From: Terebella lapidaria
Taxonomy: Eukaryota; Annelida; Polychaeta; Terebellida; Terebellidae
DNA: 64,000 bases
NCBI GenBank assembly: GCA_949152475.1
Contig: OX424559.1
Location: forward strand, 19,685,809 to 19,749,808
Direction: 5' to 3'
This document shows positions 23,325 through 34,804 of the stretch, piece after piece (the first letter of the stretch is position 1; each line of letters begins with the position of its first letter). A program made the position numbers and the translations under genes. Under the pieces are notes generated by a model. The model saw only the letters and a list, made by a program, of their open reading frames with translations. It was not told the DNA's origin and did not search any database.

Positions 23325-26300
23325 GTCATGCGCGTCAGAGGTACGAGGTGTTTCGCTTGGCAGCCACGTTGTCAAATTTGGAGGTACGCGGAACCGGGAA
23401 GTGTGTCTAACCTCAGTTATGCAGGGGACGATCCATCCAAATCAGGTCTGTAAAATGTAGACATATATGGTCCTTGTGACGTTTCTAATTTTACTTCGTT
23501 CGACAATTTCCACAGCATGTGATCAAACGCCTACAAATATGGACTACTGATACACAGCAAAATTCCTCACCTAAAATGGACTATCGTCAATAACTCACGT
23601 GGGCAGTAAGGGTGACGTCACGGCAGCATCTTCCTGATGCACCTCAGGAGCTGATGATGGGGCAGGATCCTCAAGATATCCACCTGGCTTGTATTCGGCC
23701 ATGACAGGAGATGATCTGTTGTCAAAATGTGTGAACATTTTATGTGAAGCAGTAATCGTACATGTTCAGGGTAATCTAATCTTGTATACCACCTGTCACT
23801 ATCATTTACACAGATAATTCTTTTCATGTTTGTTTGGCTCGGATCAGGACTGGAATTCATACCTGCCAAATCCAAGCATCTCAACAGCTTCACTCCCATG
23901 TGGTCCCTGGTAGACGATATCCACACGACAGAGGGCTTTGGAGACCACCTGGGTCAGAAGACGCTTGTCTGGCAGATAGCTGAGTGTATCGCGACTCATG
24001 CCATGGGGAATTACATAGATCAAAACTTTCGTCTCCAATCCAGTGAAATTCTTCAGAGTGTCTACAATGATTCCATTCACTGGCAAAACATCCGCTTTCT
24101 GCACCCTGTACTTGGAATGTGTTGTGTTAAATGCAGAAATCACTTGTTGAACCTCATTCCTTCCATAGTCTTCACCGATTGTAGTTGTGTCAAAAACTAT
24201 GACAACATCTTCGGGATGATATACGTGGGGACCATCGAGTGACTGACTTTCCACAATTATTCTGTGTGCCAAGTCAACAACATAATATACTAGTCTGATT
24301 TCATTCCTTTCTTTATTGCTCAATGTTCCAGGAAGGGTGTGCAAAAAGACACAATCCCCATCGATTCCCAGCACACACTCGTCTTTCACTAGCAGACTCG
24401 TTTGCTCTTGCTCATCACTGATATGATTGAGGAATGACGCTATTTTCTTGCAGGTGCGGTACGAATCTTCCATGTCCACAATCTTGAAGTTGATATCATT
24501 TTTCTGACAATAGTCAACGAATGCACTGAGCGGATGTGAGGAGCCTTCACCATGCACCATGTCGTGAACGTTGTCAAAAATGACCATGTATTTTGTGTTG
24601 AGCGCCTTCAGGAAGTTATGTGACCAATGATTTGAGAGTGTGTGTGCATCGTCGAGCACAACATAGTCCCAAGCTTCAGACATCTCTGTCAGACGGCTCA
24701 GTGCTTTGAAGTCCTTAGCCCAGTGGATTTGAAAAGTTCCTTCAGATCGCATTCGTTCGCAAGAAGCTTGTGACGAACAGACATAGACAACCTTATCATT
24801 GCCTGGTTTCTGAGACATCGTAGAACAGATATATTGAGCGATCCAAGTCTTGCCTGTTCCATAATGCCCTCGTGTGAAAACGTGAGTCACACGACTGAGC
24901 TCAAACAGAACCTTTTTTTGCTCTTCTTCCATCCTGTGTAGTATCAAGTCTGCCAAAAGCAAATTCTTAACATATGTGTCTTCAGTTAAGAACACATGTG
25001 CTAAGGCTTGACTGACGATGGTGTCCTTTCCATCACGCCATGTGAACTGCTGCTGTAGATGATGTGAAAGATTTGGATCTTCTAGATCTTGAAGACCTGC
25101 GTCACATATCACAACAGCCTTGACATGTATCTGTTGCTTCACCATATGGCGAATCTCCTCTTGCCTGAACATGTGCTTTGTTGCATGTTTCTTCAAAAGA
25201 ATAGCAGCCTTGAGAATAAACTGCTTGCAATTAGCATATAAGCTATTCTTGTACACGGAACACAACAGTAATCCATGACTTTTTGTTGCCATCAGCAGAT
25301 CCATCACCAAATTTTTTGGGACGATAACCTTCCCATCTCTCTTTGAAAACTTTTCCCAAGACAGTACTTGTTCTTTCGACTATGTCATATATGACTTCTT
25401 CTCTCGGAATGCATGTCTTTGAACTGCTTAGTAGAAACATTCAGAATTTGATCTCTTTCTTCCAATTGGCAGTAATATCTTCTCTTTGTGGATGCATCTC
25501 CCCTTTCAACACATACGAGTCTGACCATTAATAGATCCCCTGTCCACCCTGGTCTGATGTTAACACACCAACAGAATCTTTAATCTCCTCAGTGAGACTT
25601 ACTGAATGGTCAGAACCTGTCAGAAACTTTTCCAAGCCTCAAAACCAAGTTTGTGAATATCACTGTCATCCCCAACAACGAAACATACGGGACACCTCAT
25701 ATATGCCCACCTGGACACTCCTCCACTTTTATCAACCACGAAGTACTTGCTTTCTTCCCCGCAATAGATTCATCTAGATATTTTAGTACAGTCCAGTGTT
25801 CATTGCACTTTGGAATACATCTGGTTGAGCCCCAGATCAGTTAAGTGAAAGAATCGTCAATACAACCCAACTTCATAGTATCCTGAACAAGACTGATGAC
25901 GCTTTCCAGGTTTGGCATTTGTCTAATATTCACTGTTAATAATATGCCTCCATCCCCAGGTGTGTTGGCCAGTGCAACCAACTTGGTGAGAAAACTTCGC
26001 GGTTTGAAGTCATCACATATGAAGCAATTTCCGTCGGAAGCACTAAACCGAACACCAGCATCATTGTCAGCAGCTCTGTTGATATCAGATACATTATGTC
26101 CTTGATGTGATACAATTTGTTTTACAGTCTGATAGTCTCTAACAGGTTCCACTGTGCGCTGATGAGTTATAAATGTTGCATAGTCAAACGTCACAGGGTA
26201 TCTTGATTTAGTGACCATGACATATGCAAGATCATATTCCATTTGACGCTACCCTGATTTCCTTTAGCAGCTGTCTTGGTATGGTCGGAGACGTGAGAGA

Positions 26301-27292
26301 TTTGAGAGTTCACATCAATGCCTCTCTGACTGGTAACTTTAATCATCCCACCGCTGGTGTTCATCAGGGCTGTGAGACAAGCCACATACTCGTTCTTCGT
26401 CCTCGATGAGGAAGTGAAACCATAATAGCTGAACTCGAACATGTACTCAGCCACTGGAAGACCATCCTTGATTGCGTATTTGTTGAGGTCTGCTGCGGTG
26501 ACCTCAATTTTATTACTGTAGTCTTTTAACCCATCTTCAATGGTTTCTAATGAAAAAATAAGCTGGACAAAAGACAAGAAAAATATAGGTTATGACTGGG
26601 GATTGACAACACTTCCGGTCAACAACTCGTCATTTTATGATTTATCATAATAAAATATAGAATAAATATTCGGTAAAACTGTTAGCTGAATGAATGGTAG
26701 TTAAATGTTAGTTATAGTTCTTCAAAGGTAAAATTGAACAAGCATTTCACAATTTGTGTCAACACTACTATGAAAATATATTCACTCTTGAGATCTGACA
26801 AAATATCTTCAAATCCTTTTTTTCACTTTGGTTCATTGCAGACATCTCAGAATTGGCACTATTAATATTCAAATTGAAATATATATTTTTTGAAATCCTT
26901 GATGAATAGATAGTCATTGAGTTTTAGAAGAACTTGTTTTGTGTCTTGCACATATTTTAAAGTATAATATGTATGTGCATTGTCACACAACTAAATGGAA
27001 TATTATAGGACATAAGCTTATTTCAGGAAAAGATACGTTGACAAACTGACAGTCCACCAGTTCGGTTTTCAATCTAATCAGATTTGATAGGTGTCATGAC
27101 TTCACCACTCTTCAAGAACTATGGAATCTGATTCAGTTAGAAGTTATCACAGAGTCCACTTTTGTTAGACTGTCAAGAAATGTGAAGTGTACATACCTGA
27201 TTTCTCGGCTTTGCCTCCCCCCCCCCCCTTCTCCGATACAACACTAAGACCACGATAACTACCGCAATCAATTCTAAACAAACTAGACATCA

Positions 27293-28047
27293 AGGCCTAA
27301 AGATGCCTTGGAGGCATTTCGGTGTGATGACTAATTTATAATACATACTAGATATCGACGAAAATGAAAAATGTCGACTCAGCAAAAAAAATTTAAGGTC
27401 AAGGTCAAAGTTCATCTGTAAACCCCTTGGACATGTTTGTCTAGAGCCACGAGTCCAAAAATAACGTCCGTTTCACTCTACGACACACTGTTTCCAAGAT
27501 ATCAACGAAAACGAAAAATGCCGACTCGGCAGAAAAATTCAAGGTCAAGGTCAAAGGTCATCCCTAACACCATTTAGACATGTTAGTCTAGGGTGACGAG
27601 TCCGAAAATAACGTCCGTTTCGTTCTACGACGCACCGTTTCCGAGATATGCAGGAAACCTCAAGGATGACTGGGCGAAATATCTTTCGACCTCTAGGTCA
27701 AAGGTCGTTTGACGGATTGATCCCAAAATCAATAGCATTCTTCCCTGTTGATATATGAACCTCCATGCAAAGCTTTGCAGCCATTGCCAGAATAGTTTTT
27801 GAGTTATCGCGTGGAAACGAAATCTAAAAAATGACCTCAATTTCATCCTCACGGACCTCACGGACCTCGGATCCGGCTTCAAAACTATACAACACATCTA
27901 CATGATACGTCTGAACAGTGGTGAAAATTTCAAGTCGATCCGTCGAGGCGTTCTCGAGTTATCGCGCGGAAACGAAAACGGCGGAATAAAAAAAAGAAAA
28001 AAAGAAGAAAAAAAAGAAGAAGAATTCTTACAAAACCATAAAGGCAT
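27293..28047 (-). mobile_element. Second Helitron-like element, inside the TM exon of copy A
   Basis: Read on the minus strand it starts ATGCCTTTATGG and ends in the same hairpin plus CTAG, then T, as the 8691-10949 element. It contains one to two diverged 147-bp units. The host exon reads AGTGCTGGAAAGATT before it and GTTTGTTTAGAATTG after it. The intact paralogue shows these as one continuous exon, with about 13 bases between that are missing or changed here. Confidence 0.7.
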
Positions 28048-28616
28048 AATCTTTCCAGCACTTTTCTTGGTGTATAGCTTCTCGTCCACCTCTGTTGTTG
28101 CAATGCTCACACATCGGATTAATGACATCGGATACAATAGTTATTGTATCCGATGGAACTATAACAGAATCCTGCATATTGCACTTTTCAAACTTGTTCA
28201 GGAGATGCAATTACATCATATTATACATAGAAATATGGCACTCTTCTACAATCCATCATTGCATTATCAACTTTGAAAGAATATTCATCATTGTTAATAA
28301 TCGCCTTGAAGAACTTGTTTTGTATTTTCATCACCAGCAAGTGCACAGACCTGGAGACGAAGTAACACCGGCTACGCTCCGTGTGACAGCTCGGCTGAAG
28401 ATGATCGGTGGCAGATTCTGCACCTGAAAGCTGACATTAATGACAAGGTCGGCTGTCTGGGATGGCTCGAGGTTGAATTGGAATTGTCTGGAGTATACAT
28501 ATGATAAAATGATTTCAAAAATACTTAAGAATATAACTACGATATCAAAACTCACATGAGTGTTTCTGACAATAAAGTTAGTCATATATAAGTGGAGTGA
28601 GGATCAGTGAGCCAGT

Positions 28617-28765
28617 AGAGAGTGGCGCAGTGGATAAGGTGTAGGACTCATAATCTAAAGATCATGGGTTCGAGTCTCGACCTGGACTGCTGTACTATTT
28701 CACTAGTGTCCTTAGGCAAGGCATTTACCAATAATGTGTCTATCTTCAACCATGAGCCCTATGCT
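28617..28765 (+). mobile_element. tRNA-Met-like SINE in an intron of copy A
   Basis: An A-box (TGGCGCAGTGGATAAGG), an anticodon-loop-like CTCATAATCT and a B-box (GGTTCGAGTCT at 28677) are followed by a SINE-type body with CTTAGGCAAGGCATTTACC. The 3' acceptor half of a tRNA is missing, so it is not a tRNA gene. Confidence 0.7.
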
Positions 28766-29977
28766 AGATGAGTTATTTTCGGAGTCACCGTGAGAATTTG
28801 AATTAATTTGAGAATTCTTAGGTATCAGTGGGTTTGTCATTTTATACAAAATTAATTATTTAATGTTAAATGCAGGTGATTGTTGTATGGGAATCTGAAT
28901 GTCCTCCTCTTTCTGGTGATATATCACAATTGGAAGTATAACAAATACTGACGAAGATATGAACATTTCAATGACTTGTACATGGGTCTCAAAATCGCAA
29001 AGAAAAAGGCTAGCCAGAGGTCAAAAGATAATGCAACTCCAGCCGGCAAAAGGGTTTAAAATGGCTACCGGTTGATAAAAGGTGTTGTATAGAGCGCTCT
29101 CAGTGTGGCTGTTCCAAGTACATTCACTCAGACTGAGCGTTAAAGTGTAAAACGCCTTTGAAAGTTGATTAAGTTCAAATAAACACAGCCCGTATGTTAA
29201 TTTTGGAGATACATGTATGAACAGAAGCTTTGTTTCAACAAAAATCTTTTGAACGATGACAAGTCTATACCCTGATTTGCACACACAGGTATTTTAAATA
29301 CAAATGCATACCTGTGAATGCAGCATATTTGAGTTGACTGAAAATTCTGACTCAGTACTCTGAAACCCTTGAAGTTCGCTGCACACAAACTTTTGCGTTT
29401 TTGCGATCAGACGATGTTCATGGCTATTTAATTTCACAGTTTGGCCGTCTCGAACAATTTTGTCATAACAATGTGGGTTATCATCAAAAATGTTTTGCGT
29501 TTATTTAATAAATGGTCGTGAACAATTGTGGCTTAACAGTAATATACTTTGCTATGAATCCCAGGTAAGTACTTACTGTACAAGTACTGTTCAAACTAAC
29601 TATATTCTTGCACAGCAGAGTATTTATATTTGTAATCCATTCCAGTGAAGTGACATGTTTTGGATCTCTCCGATATATCCTATGCTGATTATTTTAAAGG
29701 TGTCAACATCGTCAATGCCATGCATGGCAATGGGGTATGTTAAGAATATCTGCAATCGCCAGCTATCATCACTGTTTTTGGGGTAAACCTGACGTCATTA
29801 TATTATCAATATAGACGTACATGTACATTTACTGCCATAATTTACGTCATTGTTGATAAGAGATGATATCCGTTAGTGGCGCCAAAAGACATAAAAATGT
29901 TAATGACCAGAATTGGATCAACGCTATTCGTACCATCTCAATTGTCGCAGTACAACCAGTTACAACTGTATGCAAAG
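28766..29977 (-). other. Intron of copy A
   Basis: No further coding part was recognised. Several short stretches match the equivalent intron at 51470-52250 of the second receptor (for example CTTGCACAGCAGAG and CCATTCCAGTG), consistent with a block duplication. Confidence 0.5.
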
Positions 29978-30134
29978 TTTAAGCACCTTTCACATTGGAA
30001 ACTGCGCTCGCAGGAATGATCATTGTAGATATCTCCGTCCACGAGATTCTGGATTCCGATCTTACTAGGTTCGGGAGCAGCAATGTTGACCTCCACCATG
30101 ACACTGGTAGGACCTGGATGAGTGACCAGCATAT

Positions 30135-30559
30135 CTGTGGCGAGTGGTATACATCATATTAGCATCAATGCAGTATCAAGTAATTACCAGTGAAAATTGA
30201 TTGCAGACTATATTTTGTATGATATGTGAACTATTTATAAATAGTTAACATGTGCAATATGATGGCATGGAAGCACGTTTAGGCCTACATGCAAATAAAT
30301 CATAGCTTCAAATGCAAATATCACAATGTAAGAACATAATAGTAATTGTAGGTTTATATATAGCGCTTTTCAAGGTTTTCCAACATTCTCAAAGCGCTTG
30401 ACAATTATAACCGCCGGTATGCAACCACTTTCCGACCACCGTCCATTTGACAATCACCTATAAGCACAATGTGCCTGGCCCGGATAAGTCATGAAGCTCG
30501 GAGAAGAGGTTCATTAAATCCCCCACCTCCGGCTGGACACGTGACCAGAGCAAGCTGGT
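30135..30559. other. Spacer upstream of copy A
   Basis: Contains a TATAGCGCTTTTCAAGG ... CTCAAAGCGCTTGACAAT pair at about 30360-30410, a pattern that I have seen in dispersed animal repeats. No gene is seen. Confidence 0.35.
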
Positions 30560-32110
30560 TACCAAGAAGCAGTTGGAGGGTGAACAGAAATTAAAGGCCT
30601 CGTCGACTGATGTGCGAGGAGCGTGTCAAACTGCCTTCAGTCACCGGGTGCGCTCACGGATGAGGAGTATCCGTCCTTGCTGAAAGTGTCGGTACCTGCG
30701 GGTCCGTCAGAGGAACGCGCAGTGATTAACCCTACTGCCTCCCTGAGCTCGATGAAGGGGGCCCAACCTAAGGTTCCCAGCACGGATCCTTCCACTGCAA
30801 GTGTGTCTGGATGTGCACCACCTCTCGTGGTCAGCATCCACGTCCTCCTTAGTGATCGAAGGATCGCCCACGGATTGGCAGAACACAGCCACCATGGACA
30901 TGGAATCCATCGATCCTGTGGAGGACATTCTCTGTAAGGTACCGAGGCTGCTTGGGTCTACGAGACATCCGCGCATCCATAGGCCAGGCGGCCGGCCATC
31001 GCCGTGATGGACAGGAACGGATACCATCGAATCTGGTGATGCTCAACTTGCTGGTACCTCAGGCTATCAGTGACCTGGGATCCGCAGGAGTTGGGGCAAT
31101 GGTGCTTGTTCGTGGAGAGTTCCCCTGGGACCACCCCCACCGTGGGAGACTCACACGAGCCGCAGAGTACCTTGTAGCGGAGATGGAACGCTCTCTGGAA
31201 CGGCTTAGCCAGTACTGAGCTGAAGCCTCACATGTCGCGTGTCACCTTGCACATGACCAGGACCTCATGGAAGGTTCCCAGCAAAGCCTGGAGAGCTACC
31301 GGACTCTGGTGGCCAGCCGCGAGCATCGGGCTGTCAAAGAAGAGAAAGCCACTGATCAGGCTGCCGAGTCCGAGAAGAGTTCCACCTCCGCTGAGGTGCA
31401 GTGGCTTAGGGCTGAAAACGAGGAGCTATGGCGACGCTTAGGCGAAGCCGAGGCTGCTCAAGCCCATTTGCAACAGGGCGTTGATGATTCCATGTCGTCC
31501 GCCCTCGCGCAGTCCACGGCGCAGCGGTTGGATGCTGCTTTGGAGGTGACGATCTTCCCATCTTAGTTCGAAAGTGGGGCGGAACGGACGTCAGGCCAAC
31601 AGCGTACCCAGGATCGTGTTGACATGTTTGCTGCCATAGCAGAACTTGGTGCGGCAGTTCTTCCCGACTCCGTCCTAGCTGCTCCGCCGAGACCTGGCAT
31701 GCAGGGCTCACCTTTCAAGCCCCTGCAACCATCACCCGGCATTTCATGTCCACTCACAGACCAAGTACTTACTCCTGGTTCAGCTCTCGGAGTGTACGCC
31801 TCCAAAGACAAGAAGGATGGTGCAGACGAACAGCCCATGGAGGAGGAATCAGGCTAGTATAGCCTCGTCGCTGCAGAAACGCAAAGGTTATGGGCGCGGG
31901 TGGAGCATGTTGGGGACCAACATTGTAAGAAGGGAGTAATGTGGCGAATTCGCCCAAAGATCAGGGCAGGAGATTTTTTGTTAACTCTGCATAGCACTGC
32001 ATTGCAAAGCCCTCTAATCCTCTCACTCCGCTATACTGGAACAATGGTCTTTCGTCATCTCTTGTCGCTCGTGCACCAGCAGTATGAATACTACTAGGGC
32101 TGCCTTGTTC
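30560..32110 (+). other. GC-rich decayed relic with coiled-coil open frame, probable retroelement fossil
   Basis: This block is much richer in G and C than its surroundings. The plus strand encodes a charged coiled-coil segment near 31267-31560 (QWLRAENEELWRRLGEAEAA) and an earlier GEFPWDHPHRGRL segment. The look (Gag-like coiled coil, no introns, abrupt base composition, many breaks) suggests an old retroelement or processed gene, but I cannot name a family and see no terminal repeats. Unassigned. Confidence 0.35.
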
Positions 32111-32229
32111 ACCTGGAGTTGTCTCAGAGCTAGCAAGGCGAGAGAACGACGGAGGACTTGGCCATGAGCTCTACATCCCCACTCACCAGCTAAGGCCCGT
32201 CAAATGAACGTCAAATGCTTTTGTAAATG

Positions 32230-33476
32230 ACATGATGAGTTTGAGTCTTCCAGTTCCTGTAGACCTCCGCCACATATCGCAGCAACTTTGACATATATCT
32301 GGTTCACGTTACGTGTGGTTTCCTCTTGTGTTACCATGTGTTCCCTTGCATATTTTTCAGCAGAATTGCAGCCTTGAAACTATACTGGGTATCAGTTTCA
32401 TGTGTGCAAATCGAACATAATGTCAGACCATCACTTCTTGACCCCACCAGCACATTCAACATCAGTGTCTGTGGAATGTGATTCTCACTCTGGTGTTTGA
32501 AAGCCATTGTTATACTAGGAAAAGCAATAACCCACCCAAGACCCAATTTCCGAAATTTTTCATTGAAAACTTTGGCTGTGTCAATACTTCGTCTGTTTAT
32601 CACATCAAATATCACTTCGTTTCCTGGAATATATATTTTGGGTGTATGTAAATCACATAATTCTAAATCTATACCTTCGTGCTGATTGCTGGTAGAATGC
32701 TTTCTCATGTAATGTTTTTCTCGATAGTCAGATTTTGACCAAGAGAAGATAGTTTGTCCCTCCATACCTGGATTCATGAGACACCCAAAGGGTTCCCCCA
32801 GTAGTTTCATCCAATTCTATTACATCGTGGCATCCCGTATGTTTGGTATACTTCCAATTGTTCCAATTAACGTGGTGTATCCGTCTGTTGGTGTGTTAGC
32901 TGACGCTATCAGCATGGCAAGAAATCCTTGTGGGTTTGATCCATCAGATAACATGGAAAAGTTATCTGGAATACTGGACTGAAAGTCAGTTTCTTGTCGG
33001 ACGAGTTATATCCTGTTTCATTGTTTAATATTCATTTCATATCATGGTATTTTATTACATGTTCCTCTGAACTGTTTCGAGTTGTGTATGTTGCATAGAA
33101 AAAAGTCACAGGATGTTTTGATTTAGTAACCGTCACGTATGAAAGATCAGGCTCCATGTGAGATACTCTCAGATTCTTGCACTGCTGTTTTGGTAAGATT
33201 GGTGATGTGATACTGATAGACTTGAGAGCGTTCGCATTGATGATTCTCCCGATGGTTACTTTAATCACCCACCGCTGGTGTTCATCGAAGCTGTGAGACA
33301 AGCCACATACCAGTTTTTTGTTCTTGCTGAGGAATTCATATCATATCATTATTATAGCTGAACTCGAACATGTATTCAGCCACTGGAAGATCATCCTTGA
33401 TTGCATATTTATTGAGGTCTGTTGTAGAGATTCCACTCAGTGCTTTATCCTATGTTCACTCATCTTCAGCATGTTC
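32230..33476 (-). pseudogene. Truncated Schlafen-like receptor fragment (copy C)
   Basis: Minus-strand pieces match the Schlafen-like exon of the 46.8-53.7 kb gene. 33440-33040 covers the first AlbA-like lobe (DLPVAEYMFEFS, SYVTVTKSKHPVTF). 32950-32830 covers PQGFLAMLIASANTPTDG. 32780-32230 covers FSWSKSDYREK, EVIFDVINRRS, LGWVIAFPS and AAILLKN. Compared with that gene, about 190 codons between the second lobe and the linker are missing, several frame breaks are present and the whole helicase half is absent. It is a host pseudogene, older and more decayed than copy A. Confidence 0.75.
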
Positions 33477-33556
33477 AGTCATCTCCATTAGATCCACTTG
33501 ATCCGTTTGTTGACATTGAGGTGAAAACTGGAGGAATTGAAAAATTTAATGTCATC

Positions 33557-34546
33557 TACTGTAAATCACGTAATGTTCGCGGTAATGTAATTTTCGCGTA
33601 TTTCGCGGATTGCTGTACACCCGCGAAAATATCATTACCGTGAAAATAAGTTACGATAATTATATAGGCTATATACCGCCGACACTTGTTGCGATGATGA
33701 GTGCATGTTTCGTCCGCAATTAGGCCTGCTCGCTTCGAAATATAATTATACATACAAGTCACTGCTCTAATTATTTTCCATTCGTTTTAATTTATAGTAA
33801 TACTTCGTACTTTGTGATATGTTCTTAGTGTTTTAACGATTTACATGTATTCATATGTATGTCGTCGAAGAGAAAAACACAGATGTCCGTGATTGTGTTT
33901 TTGTGCATTGTGTATCTGCGTAACAGGCGCTCTGTTACTATCGAGTGTTATTTTTCTGAAAGGAGATCAGCAAGGGGAAAGTCGCAGGATCATGACGCTT
34001 CCGAAATGTTCTTTTCTTTATTTTTTGCAGATTTTAGCCAACGAAACATTGTTAGTGATCAACACAAATTATGATCGATGATTGAAACACGCCCTACTTA
34101 AGCAGAACACACTCTAAACGGGACTAGTTAATTGTCAACTAAACGGAGACAAAATGAAGTCACATATCGAGTGATCGAAAGAATTGGGCACGCGCGTGAG
34201 GCAAGTGACACTGGTGAGTTGAAGATTTTCTGGGGCAGGCGAGCACTGACAACTAGTTAGTGTGAAAACTTTATTGTCTGGTGATTGTACAAACATATCA
34301 AGTACTTGCGCGCGGGATGGTGGTGTGGTCGGGCTTAATCACCGATCATTGCCCCGTTTCAGGCGGCTGTATACACAAGCTCCCACTTGGTTACTATTGG
34401 ATTGCGGGTGGAGGCCTCCTGGCTCGCTTTTGTTACGATAAAAAATTTTCCGCGGTTTAGAAACCGCGAAATTTTCATACCGCGAAGTAGTTTTGATATC
34501 AAAACCGCGAAATTTGCGTCACGCCAAATATTCATGATTTACAGTA
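33557..34546. mobile_element. 990-bp MITE with CTGTAAATCA ends and TA duplication
   Basis: The left end is TA-CTGTAAATCACG and the right end is CATGATTTACAG-TA. Subterminal parts are rich in CGCGGT/ACCGCG motifs in inverted arrangement (33575-33650 and 34435-34530). It is non-coding. TA duplication and inverted ends suggest a Tc1/mariner-type non-autonomous element. Confidence 0.7.
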
Positions 34547-34804
34547 TATAGAATTGATCAATACGATGCACATGTTAATCATTGTTCTTGCAAGTGTATC
34601 ATATAAGATTTGAAAATACAAAGATTGGTCATTATAGATGTAATAGTAATGGATTTGCAGATATTTTTTTTTTCTCAAACTTGCGTATATTGTTAAGTCT
34701 GGACAGTGATGGCAGAAGGTGCATATAATGATTGCGCATGAGTAAACATCAAATGAATCTTGTCCGATGTGGATAATACTGATGATACTCATAATACTGA
34801 TAAT
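34547..34804. other. Short AT-rich spacer
   Basis: Nothing recognised. Confidence 0.4.

Larger units (their letters stand above)
23417..30134 (-). pseudogene. Broken copy of the Ig/TM/Schlafen-like receptor (copy A)
   Basis: Pieces match the better copy at 46.8-53.7 kb in order. These are the extracellular exon 30134-29978 (VDGDIYNDHSCE), an exon near 28483-28350 (QNLPPIIFSRAVTRSV), a TM exon split by a transposon (28180-28048 and 27292-27197), the Schlafen-like exon 26565 to about 23870, a short exon 23715-23599 and a last exon from 23447. It keeps GxxxxGKT (GHYGTGKT) and VVLDDAHT. Disruptions: a frame break near 26250, a stop near 25845, a decayed and shortened stretch 25845-25440, and the transposon in the TM exon. 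In the last exon the frame stops at 23417-23419, before the tyrosine motifs found in the other copy. The V-like first exon was not found. I infer a dead host gene; transcription is possible. Confidence 0.8.

Noticed and set aside
23844-25310. Copy A helicase half as an intact stand-alone gene
   Set aside because: Comparison with copy B shows it is the 3' part of a longer exon whose 5' part is broken; no separate promoter or start is evident.
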